64,000 bases of DNA from Cystobacter fuscus DSM 2262 (GCF_000335475.2 NZ_ANAH02000007.1:310001-374000); one strand, 5' to 3'; shown: positions 40,842 to 49,709, numbered from the stretch's first letter. The notes: a model not told the origin generated them from the letters alone. Numbers and translations: made by a program.

Positions 40842-41056
40842 AAGTCATCAGATGGAGACGATGCGGCGCGGCATCCACCGCCGTGCCGATCGTCGCCACC
40901 TCGTCCCTCGTGGGATCGGGTGGAAGCACCCTGTAGCACGCGGCCCGCAACCACCGAGGGGGCAGGCAAACCAGGAGTGTGGAGTGGCCCCCGCCCGCAA
41001 CCTCTCGTAAAAACAAGAAAGGAAACTGGGGCAAAAAGGTGGAGAGCCCCTCCTTG
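40842..41056 (-). pseudogene. Right-end remnant of the second phage, with a broken small gene
   Basis: Leftward codons here give DPTRDEVATIGTAVDAAPHRL, a truncated match to the start of the 39207-39581 product. Next to it, the stretch CACCCTGTAGCACGCGGCCC to GGTGGAGAG (about 40931-41045) aligns with about 40000-40140 of the intact prophage, including CCGCCCGCAACCT and CGTAAAAACAAG. The ADP-ribosyltransferase gene that should lie between is deleted. Confidence 0.7.
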
Positions 41057-41131
41057 TACAAGAAGGCGAAGGCCCTCGGGCTCAAGCGCGGCGGCGACAA
41101 GGATCCGTCCACCTCGGGAGGTGAAGGATGA
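41057..41131 (+). pseudogene. attR and displaced 3' end of the NtrC-type regulator
   Basis: In frame this reads YKKAKALGLKRGGDKDPSTSGGEG and TGA, continuous with the Fis-type HTH sequence at 3061 but now 38 kb away. The stop overlaps the doxX start (ATGA), which indicates that regulator and doxX were once adjacent and coupled. Confidence 0.8.
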
Positions 41132-41526
41132 ACGGTTCACGTGGACTCACGCTGGGCTGGACGCTGGTGCGGGTGGTGTTCGGACTCTCGTTGGCGTTCG
41201 CCCATGGGCTGCCCAAGGTGATGGGCGACATGCATCGCTTCGCCCAGGGCGTGGAGGCGCTGGGCTTCCCCTACCCGCTCTATTTCGCCTGGGCCGCGGC
41301 GCTGTCCGAGCTGGTGGGCGGGCTCCTGGTGGCGCTGGGGCTCTTCACCCGGCTCGGGGCCTTCTTCGTGGCCTGCACCATGGGGGTGGCCCTCTACCAG
41401 CACCGCATGGATGCCTTCGGGCGCATGGAGCTGGCTGTGCTCTACCTCGCGGTGTTCCTCGCGGCCGTGTTCATCGGCGGAGGGCCCCTGAGCGTCGATG
41501 CGAAGATGCGCCGCCGCCCCTTCTGA
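41128..41526 (+). CDS. DoxX-family membrane protein
   Basis: 132 residues with four hydrophobic segments: LGWTLVRVVFGLSLAFAHGLPKV, YFAWAAALSELVGGLLVALGLF, LGAFFVACTMGVALYQH and ELAVLYLAVFLAAVFIGGGPLSVDA. The GxPK and LxxLxE-LxGGLLxxLG pattern is that of DoxX. Family members take part in redox or quinone-linked membrane functions. GGAGGTGAAGG precedes the ATG and belongs to the displaced regulator end. Since the prophage entered, doxX has lost its upstream gene and may depend on phage promoters. Confidence 0.9.
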   Translation: MNGSRGLTLGWTLVRVVFGLSLAFAHGLPKVMGDMHRFAQGVEALGFPYPLYFAWAAALSELVGGLLVALGLFTRLGAFFVACTMGVALYQHRMDAFGRMELAVLYLAVFLAAVFIGGGPLSVDAKMRRRPF

Positions 41527-41610
41527 GCATGTCCGAGCTCATCCCGCGCACCCACGGGCGCAGCCGCCTGTTCATGCGATGGGAAGGTGTCAGCGGCGAG
41601 ACGGCCACCG

Positions 41611-42096
41611 CTACATCCCCGGGGCCACGTTGGGACCGAGGCCCACCGCCAGCACGGGCAGCACCCGCCACTGGTTCCACTCCGGCCGCACCCAGGTGGC
41701 CTCGGTGGACAGGCTCGCGCCCACGCCCAGGCGAAAGAGGCCGAAGCGCCACGCCACCCCCGCGTGCGCCCCGTAGGGCATGAGCAACCGCGTGTGCACG
41801 CTGCCCACCCAGAACAGGCCCCGCCCATCCTGGGAGCGCAACAACGGCCCCTCGTAGGAGATCGACTGCGAGGCGATGGACGCCCCCGCGTACAGGCCGC
41901 TCACCGGCAGGGCGAGCACCACCTTCACCTGCTCGAGGAAGCGCCCGCCCGTGATGGGCGCATAGGCCGAGAACAGGGGCATGTCGTAGTTGAGAAAGGT
42001 GCCCTCGTCCTCGCTGAGCAGGTCCACGCGATCCAGTCGCACGGGCGCGGCGGCCAGGGTCAGGCCCGCGGCCACCAGGGAGAGGGTCAACGGCAC
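41611..42096 (-). CDS. Probable outer-membrane or periplasmic beta-barrel protein
   Basis: 161 residues from a GTG at 42096. VPLTLSLVAAGLTLAAAP is a signal peptide. The rest alternates as in a barrel (VRLDRVDLLSEDEGTFLNYDMPLFSAYAPITGGRFLEQVKVVLALPVSGLYAGASIASQSISYEGPLL, then SVHTRLLMPYGAHAGVAWRFGLFRLGVGASLSTEATWVRPEWNQWRVLPVLAVGLGPNV). It overlaps the end of the GDPD lipoprotein gene by 10 bases, so the two are coupled. Function unknown. Confidence 0.65.
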   Translation of the reverse strand: MPLTLSLVAAGLTLAAAPVRLDRVDLLSEDEGTFLNYDMPLFSAYAPITGGRFLEQVKVVLALPVSGLYAGASIASQSISYEGPLLRSQDGRGLFWVGSVHTRLLMPYGAHAGVAWRFGLFRLGVGASLSTEATWVRPEWNQWRVLPVLAVGLGPNVAPGM

Positions 42097-43028
42097 GGTG
42101 CACGCTCCACGTAGTCGGTGATGAGGTAGTCCAGGGGCCAGCGGCAGAACAGGGAGAGCTGGGCCTCGGTGTTGGCCGTCCACACGGCCGTCTTGAGCCC
42201 GGCGCCGCGCACGGACTCCAGCGCGGCGCGATCCGCCACCTGGTAGGCCACGGCGATGCCATCCGCCCCCGCGTCACGCGTGAGCTGGATGAGCTCCTTC
42301 ACGCCCACCTGGCGCTGCAACTCGTTGAGGATGGCCGTCACGGTGGCGTTCGAGTCCTTGCGCAGCTCCGGCCAGATGAGCAGCGCCTCCATGTCCTGGC
42401 GCGCCTGGAACGCCTTGAGCAGCGCGCCCCGGGTGGAGGTGATGAAGAAGCGGTTGGGCAGGGCCGCCGCGTTCCACCGCTCGAGGATCTCCTCGGCGAA
42501 GACCTCGGGGGACTGCGTGTACGCGGGGTCCTCCTTGATGTCGAACTGGAGCACCGTGTCCGGGTGGCCCTTCACCCGCGAGAGCAGCTCGTCGAAGGTG
42601 ACATACGTGTCCGCCACCCGCTGCGCCTCGGGCTTGGTGGGATCGCCCAGCCCTCCACAGCGGAAGTCCCGCTGCAGCTCCTCGAGCGTGAAGTCCTGGA
42701 TGGGCCAGCGCGAGTCCTCGGGCAGCCGACGCGGCTCGGCCTCACCCGGCCCCTGCGCATAGGTGCACAGCACCGGATCGATCCACGCGTCATGCGAGAG
42801 GATGGGGATGCGATCGCGCGTGAGGACCAGGTCCACCTCGATGGAGGGATAGCCCTCGCGCAGGGCGGCGGTGATGGCCGAGCGGGAGTTCTCCGGGAAG
42901 TTGCCCGAGCCGGAGCGGTGCGCCACGAGGCGCGGAGTCCCGGGGGCATCACCGAGTCCACAGCCCGCGCCCAGCAGCAGCACGCAGGCGAGCACGCCCG
43001 CGCTTCGTTTCGACGGAAGGGAGATCAT
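42087..43028 (-). CDS. Glycerophosphodiester phosphodiesterase lipoprotein
   Basis: 313 residues from the ATG at 43028. MISLPSKRSAGVLACVLLLGAGCG carries a lipobox. The GDPD motifs are VAHRSGSGNFPENSRSAITAALREGYPSIEVDLVLTRDRIPILSHDAWID (HR...PENT-like, E-x-D, and the second His), QFDIKED and the C-terminal TAVWTANTEAQLSLFCRWPLDYLITDYVE. It hydrolyses glycerophosphodiesters to glycerol-3-phosphate in the periplasm or outer membrane. The canonical N-T after PE is N-S here, a mild change. Confidence 0.9.
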   Translation of the reverse strand: MISLPSKRSAGVLACVLLLGAGCGLGDAPGTPRLVAHRSGSGNFPENSRSAITAALREGYPSIEVDLVLTRDRIPILSHDAWIDPVLCTYAQGPGEAEPRRLPEDSRWPIQDFTLEELQRDFRCGGLGDPTKPEAQRVADTYVTFDELLSRVKGHPDTVLQFDIKEDPAYTQSPEVFAEEILERWNAAALPNRFFITSTRGALLKAFQARQDMEALLIWPELRKDSNATVTAILNELQRQVGVKELIQLTRDAGADGIAVAYQVADRAALESVRGAGLKTAVWTANTEAQLSLFCRWPLDYLITDYVERAPCR

Positions 43029-43057
43029 GCGGCCCCGCTTCGTAGCACGCGGGGCGC

Positions 43058-44701
43058 TCAGGCCCCCACGGCCGCGAGGTGCGTGGCGGGACGCGTCATC
43101 TCCTCGCCGGACTCCACCCGCCGCCGGGCGGGGATGAAGGTCATGGCGCGCTCGGCGAGCGCGGTGATGGTGAGCGAGGGGTTGACGCCCGGATTGGCGG
43201 AGATGGCCGCGCCGTCGATGACGTAGAGCCCGTCGTAGCCGAAGAGGCGATGCTGGGAGTCGATGGCTCCCGTCTCGGGAGAGCTGCCCATGCAGCAGCC
43301 GCCGAGGATGTGCGCGGTGGTGGGGATGCCCATCAGCGTCTCGGAGGCCATGTTCATGGGCAGCCCGTCCAGCTTCTCCACCACCCGGTGGGCGAGCTCC
43401 GTGGCCTCGGGGATGTAGGCGGAGGGGGCCGGTCCCTCGGCGAGGCTGGTGAGCACCCCCTTCGTCCCTCCGGTGAACAGCCCCCGGCCCCGGCGCATGC
43501 GCAGATGCCCATCCAGCGTGCGCATATAGAGGAGGATCATCGAGCGCCGGGCGAAGTCGCGGGTGAACCAGGCGCGCATCAGCTTGATCGGATGGCGGAA
43601 GGCGAGGCCCAGCACACCCGCCAGCCGCGAGAGCGCGGTGGTGCCCCCCACGTGAGGCGCCATGAGGGTGCGGAAGAAGTCCGAGCCCGCCGCGTAGCGC
43701 ACCGGCTCCAGGTGCGAGTGCTCGTCGGTGTGGAGGATGGAGCCGATGGCGATGCCCCGGGACAGGTCCTCGCCCTGGAAGCGCTTGCCGGCCACCACGC
43801 CGATGAGTGACTCGGAGTTGGTGCGCACGTAGTCGCCCACGCGCTCCGAGAGCCGGGGCAGGCCGTCCGGGTGCGCCTTGAGCTTGAGCAACAGCTCCAC
43901 CGTGCCGAGCACGCCGCCCGAGAAGATGACCTGGCGCGCCGTGAAGCGCCGCTCGCGACGGGACGCGCGCGAGGTGCCCTCGACGGCCTTCACCTCGTAC
44001 CCTCCGCCGGGCAGGGGGCGCACCCAGGTGGCCTCCGTGTCCGCGTGGATCGTGAGGCCGCGCTTCTCCGCGAGGTAGAGGTAGTTCTTGTCGAGCGAGT
44101 TCTTCGCGTTGAAGCGGCAGCCCGTCATGCACCCGCCACAGGAGTTGCAGCCGGTGCGGCTGGGGCCCTCGCCCCCGTGGTAGGGATCCGGCACCGTCAC
44201 CCCGGGCTGTCCGAAGTAGATGGCGACCGTGGCGGGCTGGAAGTCCTCGCGGCCCATCTCCTTGCCCACCTGCTGGACGATCTCGTCGGGCAGGGTGCGC
44301 AGCGGATTCACCCTGGCCCCGAGCATCCGGCGCGCGGTGTCGTAGTGCGGCGCCAGCTCCGTCTTCCAGTCCGCGAGTCCTCCCCAGGAGCGCGACTGGA
44401 AGAAGTCGTCCTTCGGCACGGGCAGCGTGTTGGCGTACACCAACGAGCCGCCCCCCACCCCCACGCCGGAGAGCACCGTGACGTGGCGGAAGAAGGTCAT
44501 CTTGAAGAGGCCGCGCCAGCCGAGCGCCGGCATCCACAGCCACTTCTTCAGCTTCCAGTTCGTCTCGGGGAAGTCCTTGCCCTCCAGGCGGCGGCCCTTC
44601 TCCAGCATCACCACCCGGTAGCCCTTCTCCGTCAGGCGCAGGGCGCTCACGCTCCCGCCAAAGCCCGAGCCGATGATGAGCCAGTCGCAGTCGAACTCCA
44701 T
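43058..44701 (-). CDS. GMC-family FAD oxidoreductase (cholesterol oxidase-like)
   Basis: 547 residues. The FAD site is DWLIIGSGFGGSVSALRLTEKGYRVVMLEKG (G-x-G-x-x-G, about 11-16, and the E at the end of strand 2). SGVGVGGGSLVYANTLP is the GMC signature region. TGCNSCGGCMTGCRFNAKNSLDKNYL contains a four-cysteine cluster found in one GMC subfamily. The end LGGCCMGSSPETGAIDSQHRLFGYDGLYVIDGAAISANPGVNPSLTITALAERA is the conserved C-terminal FAD-binding part. The substrate is probably a sterol or long-chain alcohol. It ends 29 bases before the GDPD gene. Confidence 0.9.
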   Translation of the reverse strand: MEFDCDWLIIGSGFGGSVSALRLTEKGYRVVMLEKGRRLEGKDFPETNWKLKKWLWMPALGWRGLFKMTFFRHVTVLSGVGVGGGSLVYANTLPVPKDDFFQSRSWGGLADWKTELAPHYDTARRMLGARVNPLRTLPDEIVQQVGKEMGREDFQPATVAIYFGQPGVTVPDPYHGGEGPSRTGCNSCGGCMTGCRFNAKNSLDKNYLYLAEKRGLTIHADTEATWVRPLPGGGYEVKAVEGTSRASRRERRFTARQVIFSGGVLGTVELLLKLKAHPDGLPRLSERVGDYVRTNSESLIGVVAGKRFQGEDLSRGIAIGSILHTDEHSHLEPVRYAAGSDFFRTLMAPHVGGTTALSRLAGVLGLAFRHPIKLMRAWFTRDFARRSMILLYMRTLDGHLRMRRGRGLFTGGTKGVLTSLAEGPAPSAYIPEATELAHRVVEKLDGLPMNMASETLMGIPTTAHILGGCCMGSSPETGAIDSQHRLFGYDGLYVIDGAAISANPGVNPSLTITALAERAMTFIPARRRVESGEEMTRPATHLAAVGA

Positions 44702-44803
44702 CAGATCCTCCCCATACCGGGATGACTTACAGCCTATCGGTCCCCCGGCGAACGCGCTCCGCTGCCCGCCTGGAGGGCCTCCGTGCGACCCTGTCGCGGT
44801 GTG

Positions 44804-45733
44804 TCACCCGCGTCCGGAGAGGCTCCGCCGGGCGGACTCGAGGCGCAAGGCCCGCACCTTCCCGGCGATCTGGAGCAGCGGACGGTCCCGCTCCCAGCGC
44901 TCGCGCGTCGGCGCATCCACCTGGGCCCAGAGCGGATCCAACGACGCCACGCGCTCGCGGAACAGGCCAATCGCCCCCCCGAGCGCCAGGTGGACCTCGG
45001 GCGACGCCGGATCCATCTGGGCGAGCCCCCGCATCGTCACCGCCAGGGCGAGCAGTCCCTCGCGCACCTCGTCCGGCCAGCCCGAGCGCCGCCCCACCTG
45101 GAGGAGCCAGCCGAGCACCGCCGCGAACACATGGCAGTCCTCCACCGTCCGGAAGGGCTTGAGGAAGCGCACGTAGCCATCCCCGGGAAGCACCTCGCCG
45201 AGCTCCACCGCCACGCCCTCCAGGCGCAGCTCCGCGTGGGGCACCTCCGGGACGAAGGGCGGGGGTGGAAGATCCGTGAGCGTCACCCCGGCGCGGCGCG
45301 CGTCCAGGCGCACCAAGCGCAGCCGGTTGCGACCGCCCTCGTCCTGGCCCTCACTGGCCACCACCAGCAGCTCGTCCGCCGCGTGGCCCAGGGTGACGAA
45401 GGTCTTGGTGCCGTCCAGACGCCAGGGTCCCGACTCCGGGCCCGAGAGGCGCGTATTCATGGCGGCGGGATGACCGCCCCCGGACTCGGTGGCGCACAAC
45501 GCGTAGCGGTGTTCGCGCGGCAGGCCCGGGAGCAGGGAGCGGATGGCCGAGTGGTAGCCCGAGGCGAACGCATAGCCCAGGCGGTCGGCGCAGAACCCCG
45601 CGGCCAGCGCCACGTCCACCGGGAGGGAGAAGCGCAAGGCCAGCCGCAGGTGCTGCTTCCACCAGTCCTCGACGGAGCCGAGCGGGGCCGGGTGGGGAGA
45701 TTCGGAGAGGAGGAACCGCGGGAGCGTGTCCAT
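44804..45733 (-). CDS. Acyl-CoA dehydrogenase-like flavoprotein
   Basis: 309 residues, shorter than the usual ~380. CADRLGYAFASGYHSAIRSLLPGLPREHRYALCATESGGGHPAAMNTRLSGPESGPWRLDGTKTFVTLGHAADELLVVASEG has the T-E-x-x-x-G-S-like middle domain of acyl-CoA dehydrogenases. The C-terminal helices follow (DCHVFAAVLGWLLQVGRRSG...). The N-terminal helical domain appears shortened, and I cannot see a clear catalytic glutamate, so it may be a non-canonical or structural member. Confidence 0.75.
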   Translation of the reverse strand: MDTLPRFLLSESPHPAPLGSVEDWWKQHLRLALRFSLPVDVALAAGFCADRLGYAFASGYHSAIRSLLPGLPREHRYALCATESGGGHPAAMNTRLSGPESGPWRLDGTKTFVTLGHAADELLVVASEGQDEGGRNRLRLVRLDARRAGVTLTDLPPPPFVPEVPHAELRLEGVAVELGEVLPGDGYVRFLKPFRTVEDCHVFAAVLGWLLQVGRRSGWPDEVREGLLALAVTMRGLAQMDPASPEVHLALGGAIGLFRERVASLDPLWAQVDAPTRERWERDRPLLQIAGKVRALRLESARRSLSGRG

Positions 45734-45756
45734 GGCGGCGCTACTCTAGAGGAACT

Positions 45757-48318
45757 CTAGAGGCGTGGATCCACGGGTTCGCTCTCGAGCGCCAGGACGC
45801 CGAAGACACACTCGTGCACGCGGCGCAGGGGCTCCTGGCGCACGAAGCGCTCCAGCCCCTCCACACCGAGGGCGAACTCGCGCAACGCCATCGAGCGCTT
45901 CGTGGAGAGCCCCCGCTGCCGCAGGCGCTCGAGGTTGTCGGCGGCCGTGTACTCGGGTCCATAGATGATACGCAGGTACTCGGGGCCCCGCGACTTGATG
46001 GCGGGCTGGAGCAGCCCCTTGCGTCCCCGCGCGGTGAAGGCAAGTGGCTTGACGACCATGCCCTCTCCGCCGCGTCCGGTGAGGGCGTCCCACCAGCGCA
46101 CGCCCTCCTCCACCGCCCGAGCGTCCGCGAGATCGATCACCTGATACGGCGTGGCGAGCAGGAAGCGCTCGTCGGCGCGGCACACCCGGGCGAGTGTCTC
46201 CATGTGCCACACGTGATCCTTGTCCACATGGACCGCGCCCTCGGTGGCGAGCAGGTGGAAGGGCGCGAGCCGGACGTCCTCGAGCGAACGCACGGGCCAG
46301 CAGTAGCGCCGGTAGGCGTCCACGTAGAGCCCCACGTCGCGCTGCTTCTCCTGGAAGCGCGCCGAGAGGCCGCCCACGTCCAGCCCCCGGGCCGCCGCCT
46401 GGCCGAGCACGCCCACGACATCCGACAGCGCCGCCCGCGACGCCGCGCCCACCGCGGCGTACTGGTTGCGCAGCAGCTCCTGGGCCTTGAGCGACCAGGG
46501 CATGAGCTCGCAGTCGAGGCAGGCCCACTCCGTGTGGAACGTCTCCCAGAAGCCCGTCGCGTCCAGCGCCGCCCGGACCCGCGCGAGGAACGCCGCCTCC
46601 AGCCCCTCGTCCGAGAAGAAGCGCCGCCCGGTGCGCGTGTAGCAGACCCCGGTTTCTCCCGTGCCCACCCCGAAGCGCCTGCGCGCCGCCTCCGCGTCCC
46701 GGCAGACGATCACCACCGAGCGCGAGCCCATGTGCTTCTCCTCGCAGATCACCCGGGCGACGCCTTCCTTGCGGTAGTAGCCGAAGGCCTCGGAGGGATG
46801 TTCGAGCAGTCCCTCCACCGAGCTGGTCTCCGAGGGAGACATCGTGGGCGGCAGGTAGATGAGCCACCGGGGATCGATGGCGAAGCGGCTCATCGCCTCG
46901 AGCGCGGCCGCGGTGTTCTCCTCCCGGAGGGTGACGTTGTGCATCAGGCGCGTGGTGACGAGGCGCTTGCCCGACACGTCCGCGAGGTCGAGCACGTCAT
47001 CGTGCTGTTGCTGCGCGCTGAGTCCCGGCGCCGCGGCCGGAGGAACGAGGGGCCGGGTGGGCTCGCAGTACACGCGGGCGGCGGGCACCGAGACGATCTC
47101 CCGCTCCGGGTAGCGCAGCGCGGTGAGCTTGCCGCCGTAGACACAGCCGGTGTCCACGCAGAGGGTGTTGTTGAGCCACTCGGCCTCGAGCACGGCGGTG
47201 TGGCCGTACACCACCATCGCCTTGCCCCGGTACTCGGCCGCCCAATCGTGGCGGACGGGGATTCCATACTCGTCCGTCTCGCCGGTCGTCTCGCCATAGA
47301 GGGCGAAGTCCCGCACCTTGCCCGAGCCGCGCCCCTGCATGGACTCCTTCATGCCCGCGTGCGCCACCACGAGCCGCCCACCGTCGAGGACGTAGTGGGA
47401 GACGAGGTCATCGATGAAGGAAGCCACGGACGCGCGGAACTCCGGCGGCTCGCGCTCGAGCTGCTCGAGCGACTGCGCGAGACCGTGGGAGACCTTCACG
47501 TCCTTGCCCCGCAGCTTGCGCATGAGCTTGATCTCGTGGTTGCCGGGAACGCACAGGGCGCTGCCCGCCTCCACCATGCCCATGACGAGCCGGAGCACTC
47601 CCGGGATGTCCGGGCCCCGGTCCACCAGGTCGCCCAGGAAGACGGCCTTGCGGCCCGTGGGGGCTCGCACGTCGAAGCCGGGCGTCCCGTCGCTCTTGGG
47701 GGAGACCTCGTAACCGAGCCGCGTGAGCAACCGGGTGAGCTCGTCCAGGCAGCCGTGGATGTCGCCGATGATGTCGAACGGGCCCGTGTCGTGCTTGCGG
47801 TTGTTCCACAGCGGCTGGCGTTCCAGTTGGAAGGCCTCGATCCGCTCGGGCTCGAGTACATGCACATGCCGGAAACCCTCGCGCTCGAGACCGCGAATCG
47901 AACGGTGCAGTTGCTGGAGCTGGGTGCGGACGACATGCGAGCCCATGTTCCGGTCCGGCCGCAGCCGGTTGCGCTCGTGGCAGATCTTCTCCGGCACGTC
48001 GAGCACCACCGCCACCGGGAGCACGTGGTACTCCCGGGCGAGTTCCACCAGGAACTTGCGCGACTCGGGCTGCACGTTGGTGGCGTCGATGACCGTCAGC
48101 CGCCCGCGCGCCAACCGTTTGGCGGCTACGAAGCGCAGGGCCTCGAAGGCGTCCGCGGTGGAGTCCTGGTTCAGCTCGTCGTCACTGACGAGGCCCCGGT
48201 AGGCATCCGAGGAGAGGACTTCCGTGGGCAGGAAGTGCTTGCGCGCGAAGCTCGACTTGCCAGACCCGGAAGGCCCGATGAGCACGACGAGCGCCAGTTC
48301 GGGAATCGTGGTCTTCAT
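45757..48318 (-). CDS. pnkp: Polynucleotide kinase-phosphatase-ligase Pnkp (RNA repair)
   Basis: 853 residues from the ATG at 48318 (ATGA overlap with hen1). Three catalytic parts are visible. The 5' kinase has the P-loop GPSGSGKSS (15-23) and D79/N81 region. The metallophosphatase has GDIHG (185-189), GDLVDRG (229-235), GNHE (259-262) and VVAHAG. The ligase/adenylyltransferase has the lysine K528 in EEKHMGSR, TEWACLDCELMPWS, EGMVVKP and AIKSRGPEYLRIIYGPEY. The enzyme heals and seals broken RNA, typically tRNAs cut by ribotoxins, in complex with Hen1. Confidence 0.95.
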   Translation of the reverse strand: MKTTIPELALVVLIGPSGSGKSSFARKHFLPTEVLSSDAYRGLVSDDELNQDSTADAFEALRFVAAKRLARGRLTVIDATNVQPESRKFLVELAREYHVLPVAVVLDVPEKICHERNRLRPDRNMGSHVVRTQLQQLHRSIRGLEREGFRHVHVLEPERIEAFQLERQPLWNNRKHDTGPFDIIGDIHGCLDELTRLLTRLGYEVSPKSDGTPGFDVRAPTGRKAVFLGDLVDRGPDIPGVLRLVMGMVEAGSALCVPGNHEIKLMRKLRGKDVKVSHGLAQSLEQLEREPPEFRASVASFIDDLVSHYVLDGGRLVVAHAGMKESMQGRGSGKVRDFALYGETTGETDEYGIPVRHDWAAEYRGKAMVVYGHTAVLEAEWLNNTLCVDTGCVYGGKLTALRYPEREIVSVPAARVYCEPTRPLVPPAAAPGLSAQQQHDDVLDLADVSGKRLVTTRLMHNVTLREENTAAALEAMSRFAIDPRWLIYLPPTMSPSETSSVEGLLEHPSEAFGYYRKEGVARVICEEKHMGSRSVVIVCRDAEAARRRFGVGTGETGVCYTRTGRRFFSDEGLEAAFLARVRAALDATGFWETFHTEWACLDCELMPWSLKAQELLRNQYAAVGAASRAALSDVVGVLGQAAARGLDVGGLSARFQEKQRDVGLYVDAYRRYCWPVRSLEDVRLAPFHLLATEGAVHVDKDHVWHMETLARVCRADERFLLATPYQVIDLADARAVEEGVRWWDALTGRGGEGMVVKPLAFTARGRKGLLQPAIKSRGPEYLRIIYGPEYTAADNLERLRQRGLSTKRSMALREFALGVEGLERFVRQEPLRRVHECVFGVLALESEPVDPRL

Positions 48319-49709
48319 CGGGAGAACACCGCCATCTGGGTTGGAGCGCCGACCTCTTCGTCCACGGGACCCACCGGGCCGAAACGCACCGAATAGCCAA
48401 AGCGCGAGGCGAGTCCCTGGGCCCACGCCTCGAACTGGGCCCGGGTCCACTCGAAGCGGTGATCCGCGTGCCGGAAGCGGCCCGCGGGGAGGTTCTCGAA
48501 GCGCACGTTGAACTCCGCGTTGGGCGTGGTCAGCACCACCCGCTCCGGCCGCGCGAACTCGAACAGCACGCGCTCGAAGGCCGCGAGCCGGGGAGGATCC
48601 AGGTGCTCCACCACCTCGATGACCGTGGCCGCCTCGTACCCCGCCAGGCGCTGGTCCCGGTACATGAGCGAGCCGTGGATGAGCTTCACCCGCTCGCGCT
48701 GAAGCTCCGGCATCCGCTCCAGGTCGAGCCGCTCGCTCGCGATGTCGAGCGAGCGCCAGGAGACGTCCATGCCCAGGATGTCCGTGAAGCGCCGCTCCTG
48801 GAGGAGTGCCTTGAGCAGCTTGCCCTCGCCACACCCCAGGTCGACGACCCGGGTCACCCCGCCCGCCTGGAGCTCGGCCACCACCGCGCGCAGGCGTTGT
48901 TCGTTGAGGCTCAACCGCGCCTCGAGCGCCGCCTCCGCCTCGTCGCGCGCCCGCTCCTCGGGGGCGGAGAGTTCCTCGCCCAGCAGTTGCTCCAGGGCTT
49001 CGCGCGCGAGGCTCTTCTGGTGCCGCAGGTAACGGCGGGTGATGAGTTCCCGCTCGGGATGCGCCGCGAGCCACCCCTCGCCGTGCCGCAAGAGCTTCTC
49101 CACCTCGTCCTCGGTCACCCAGTAGTGCTTGTCGTCATCGAGCACCGGAATGAGCACGTAGAGGTGCGTGAGCAGCTCGCTGACCCGTTTGTGGCCCTCG
49201 ATCGTCACCGTGAAGTACCGGCTCTGACCCCACTCGGGCACTGTCTCGTCGAGCGCATGCGGCGTCGCGGTGACCCGATAGCCGAGCGGCTCCAGGAGCC
49301 GGCGGAGGAAGGACTCCCCGCCACGGCACGGCAGCACGGACACGTGCGCCACGAGGGGCAACTCCCGCTCCACCAACTCCGGCCGCCCCTGACTGCGACC
49401 CGCGAGGGCCGAGCCGAAGAGCCGCGAGAGGGCCACGCTCATGAACGACGAGGCCACGTAGGGCCGATCGTTGACGTACTGCTCCAGCGCGCCCCCCTCT
49501 CCCGAGGCTCCCCGGCGGCCCCGCACGAGCGCCACCGGATCGACCTCGAGCAACAGCGCGGCCGTGCATCGCTCGGGGCTCGCCTCCGGGTAGAAGACAT
49601 GCGCCTGGCCGAACGAGAGCTCGAAGGATTGGGGCCGGGAAGGGTTCTTGTGCAGCAGGTAGCCCAGGTCCGTCGCGGGGACGTGGGTCGTCGAGAGGGT
49701 CAGGAGCAG
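48315..49709 (-). CDS. hen1: Hen1 RNA 3'-terminal 2'-O-methyltransferase, CTG start
   Basis: 464 residues if started at the CTG at 49709. The C-terminal methyltransferase shows VVDLGCGEGKLLKALL, DILGMDVSWRSLDIA, the metal-site region TVIEVVEHLDPPRL and RHADHRFEWTRAQFEAW. The N-terminal ligase-activating domain is only complete if translation begins far upstream of any ATG, GTG or good TTG: codons 49709-49553 encode LLLTLSTTHVPATDLGYLLHKNP and SFELSFGQAHVFYPEASPERCTAALLLEV, the family's conserved beginning. CTGGAGGGAGCC stands just before this CTG. Hen1 methylates the repaired 3' end so that the toxin cannot cut again. Confidence 0.9.
   Translation of the reverse strand: MLLTLSTTHVPATDLGYLLHKNPSRPQSFELSFGQAHVFYPEASPERCTAALLLEVDPVALVRGRRGASGEGGALEQYVNDRPYVASSFMSVALSRLFGSALAGRSQGRPELVERELPLVAHVSVLPCRGGESFLRRLLEPLGYRVTATPHALDETVPEWGQSRYFTVTIEGHKRVSELLTHLYVLIPVLDDDKHYWVTEDEVEKLLRHGEGWLAAHPERELITRRYLRHQKSLAREALEQLLGEELSAPEERARDEAEAALEARLSLNEQRLRAVVAELQAGGVTRVVDLGCGEGKLLKALLQERRFTDILGMDVSWRSLDIASERLDLERMPELQRERVKLIHGSLMYRDQRLAGYEAATVIEVVEHLDPPRLAAFERVLFEFARPERVVLTTPNAEFNVRFENLPAGRFRHADHRFEWTRAQFEAWAQGLASRFGYSVRFGPVGPVDEEVGAPTQMAVFSR

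Larger units (their letters stand above)
40150..41090. mobile_element. Remnant of a second, related prophage
   Basis: Bounded by att-like sequences at 40150 and 41057. Its right part (40842-41056) parallels the right end of the intact prophage (39490-40149), with shared blocks such as CGTAAAAACAAG and TCGTCCCTCGTGGG. Structural genes are gone and only one secreted-protein gene remains. Confidence 0.75.

Noticed and set aside
41516-41531. CCCCTTCTGAGCATG at the end of doxX resembles the phage pre-start motif
   Set aside because: The bases are the doxX codons for R-P-F and stop, there is no G-rich right arm, and no supported gene follows before the convergent gene at 41611.
45814-48396. 860-codon open frame antisense to pnkp
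   Set aside because: It mirrors a gene with all Pnkp motifs. The antisense product is Arg/Glu/His-rich with no recognisable domain.
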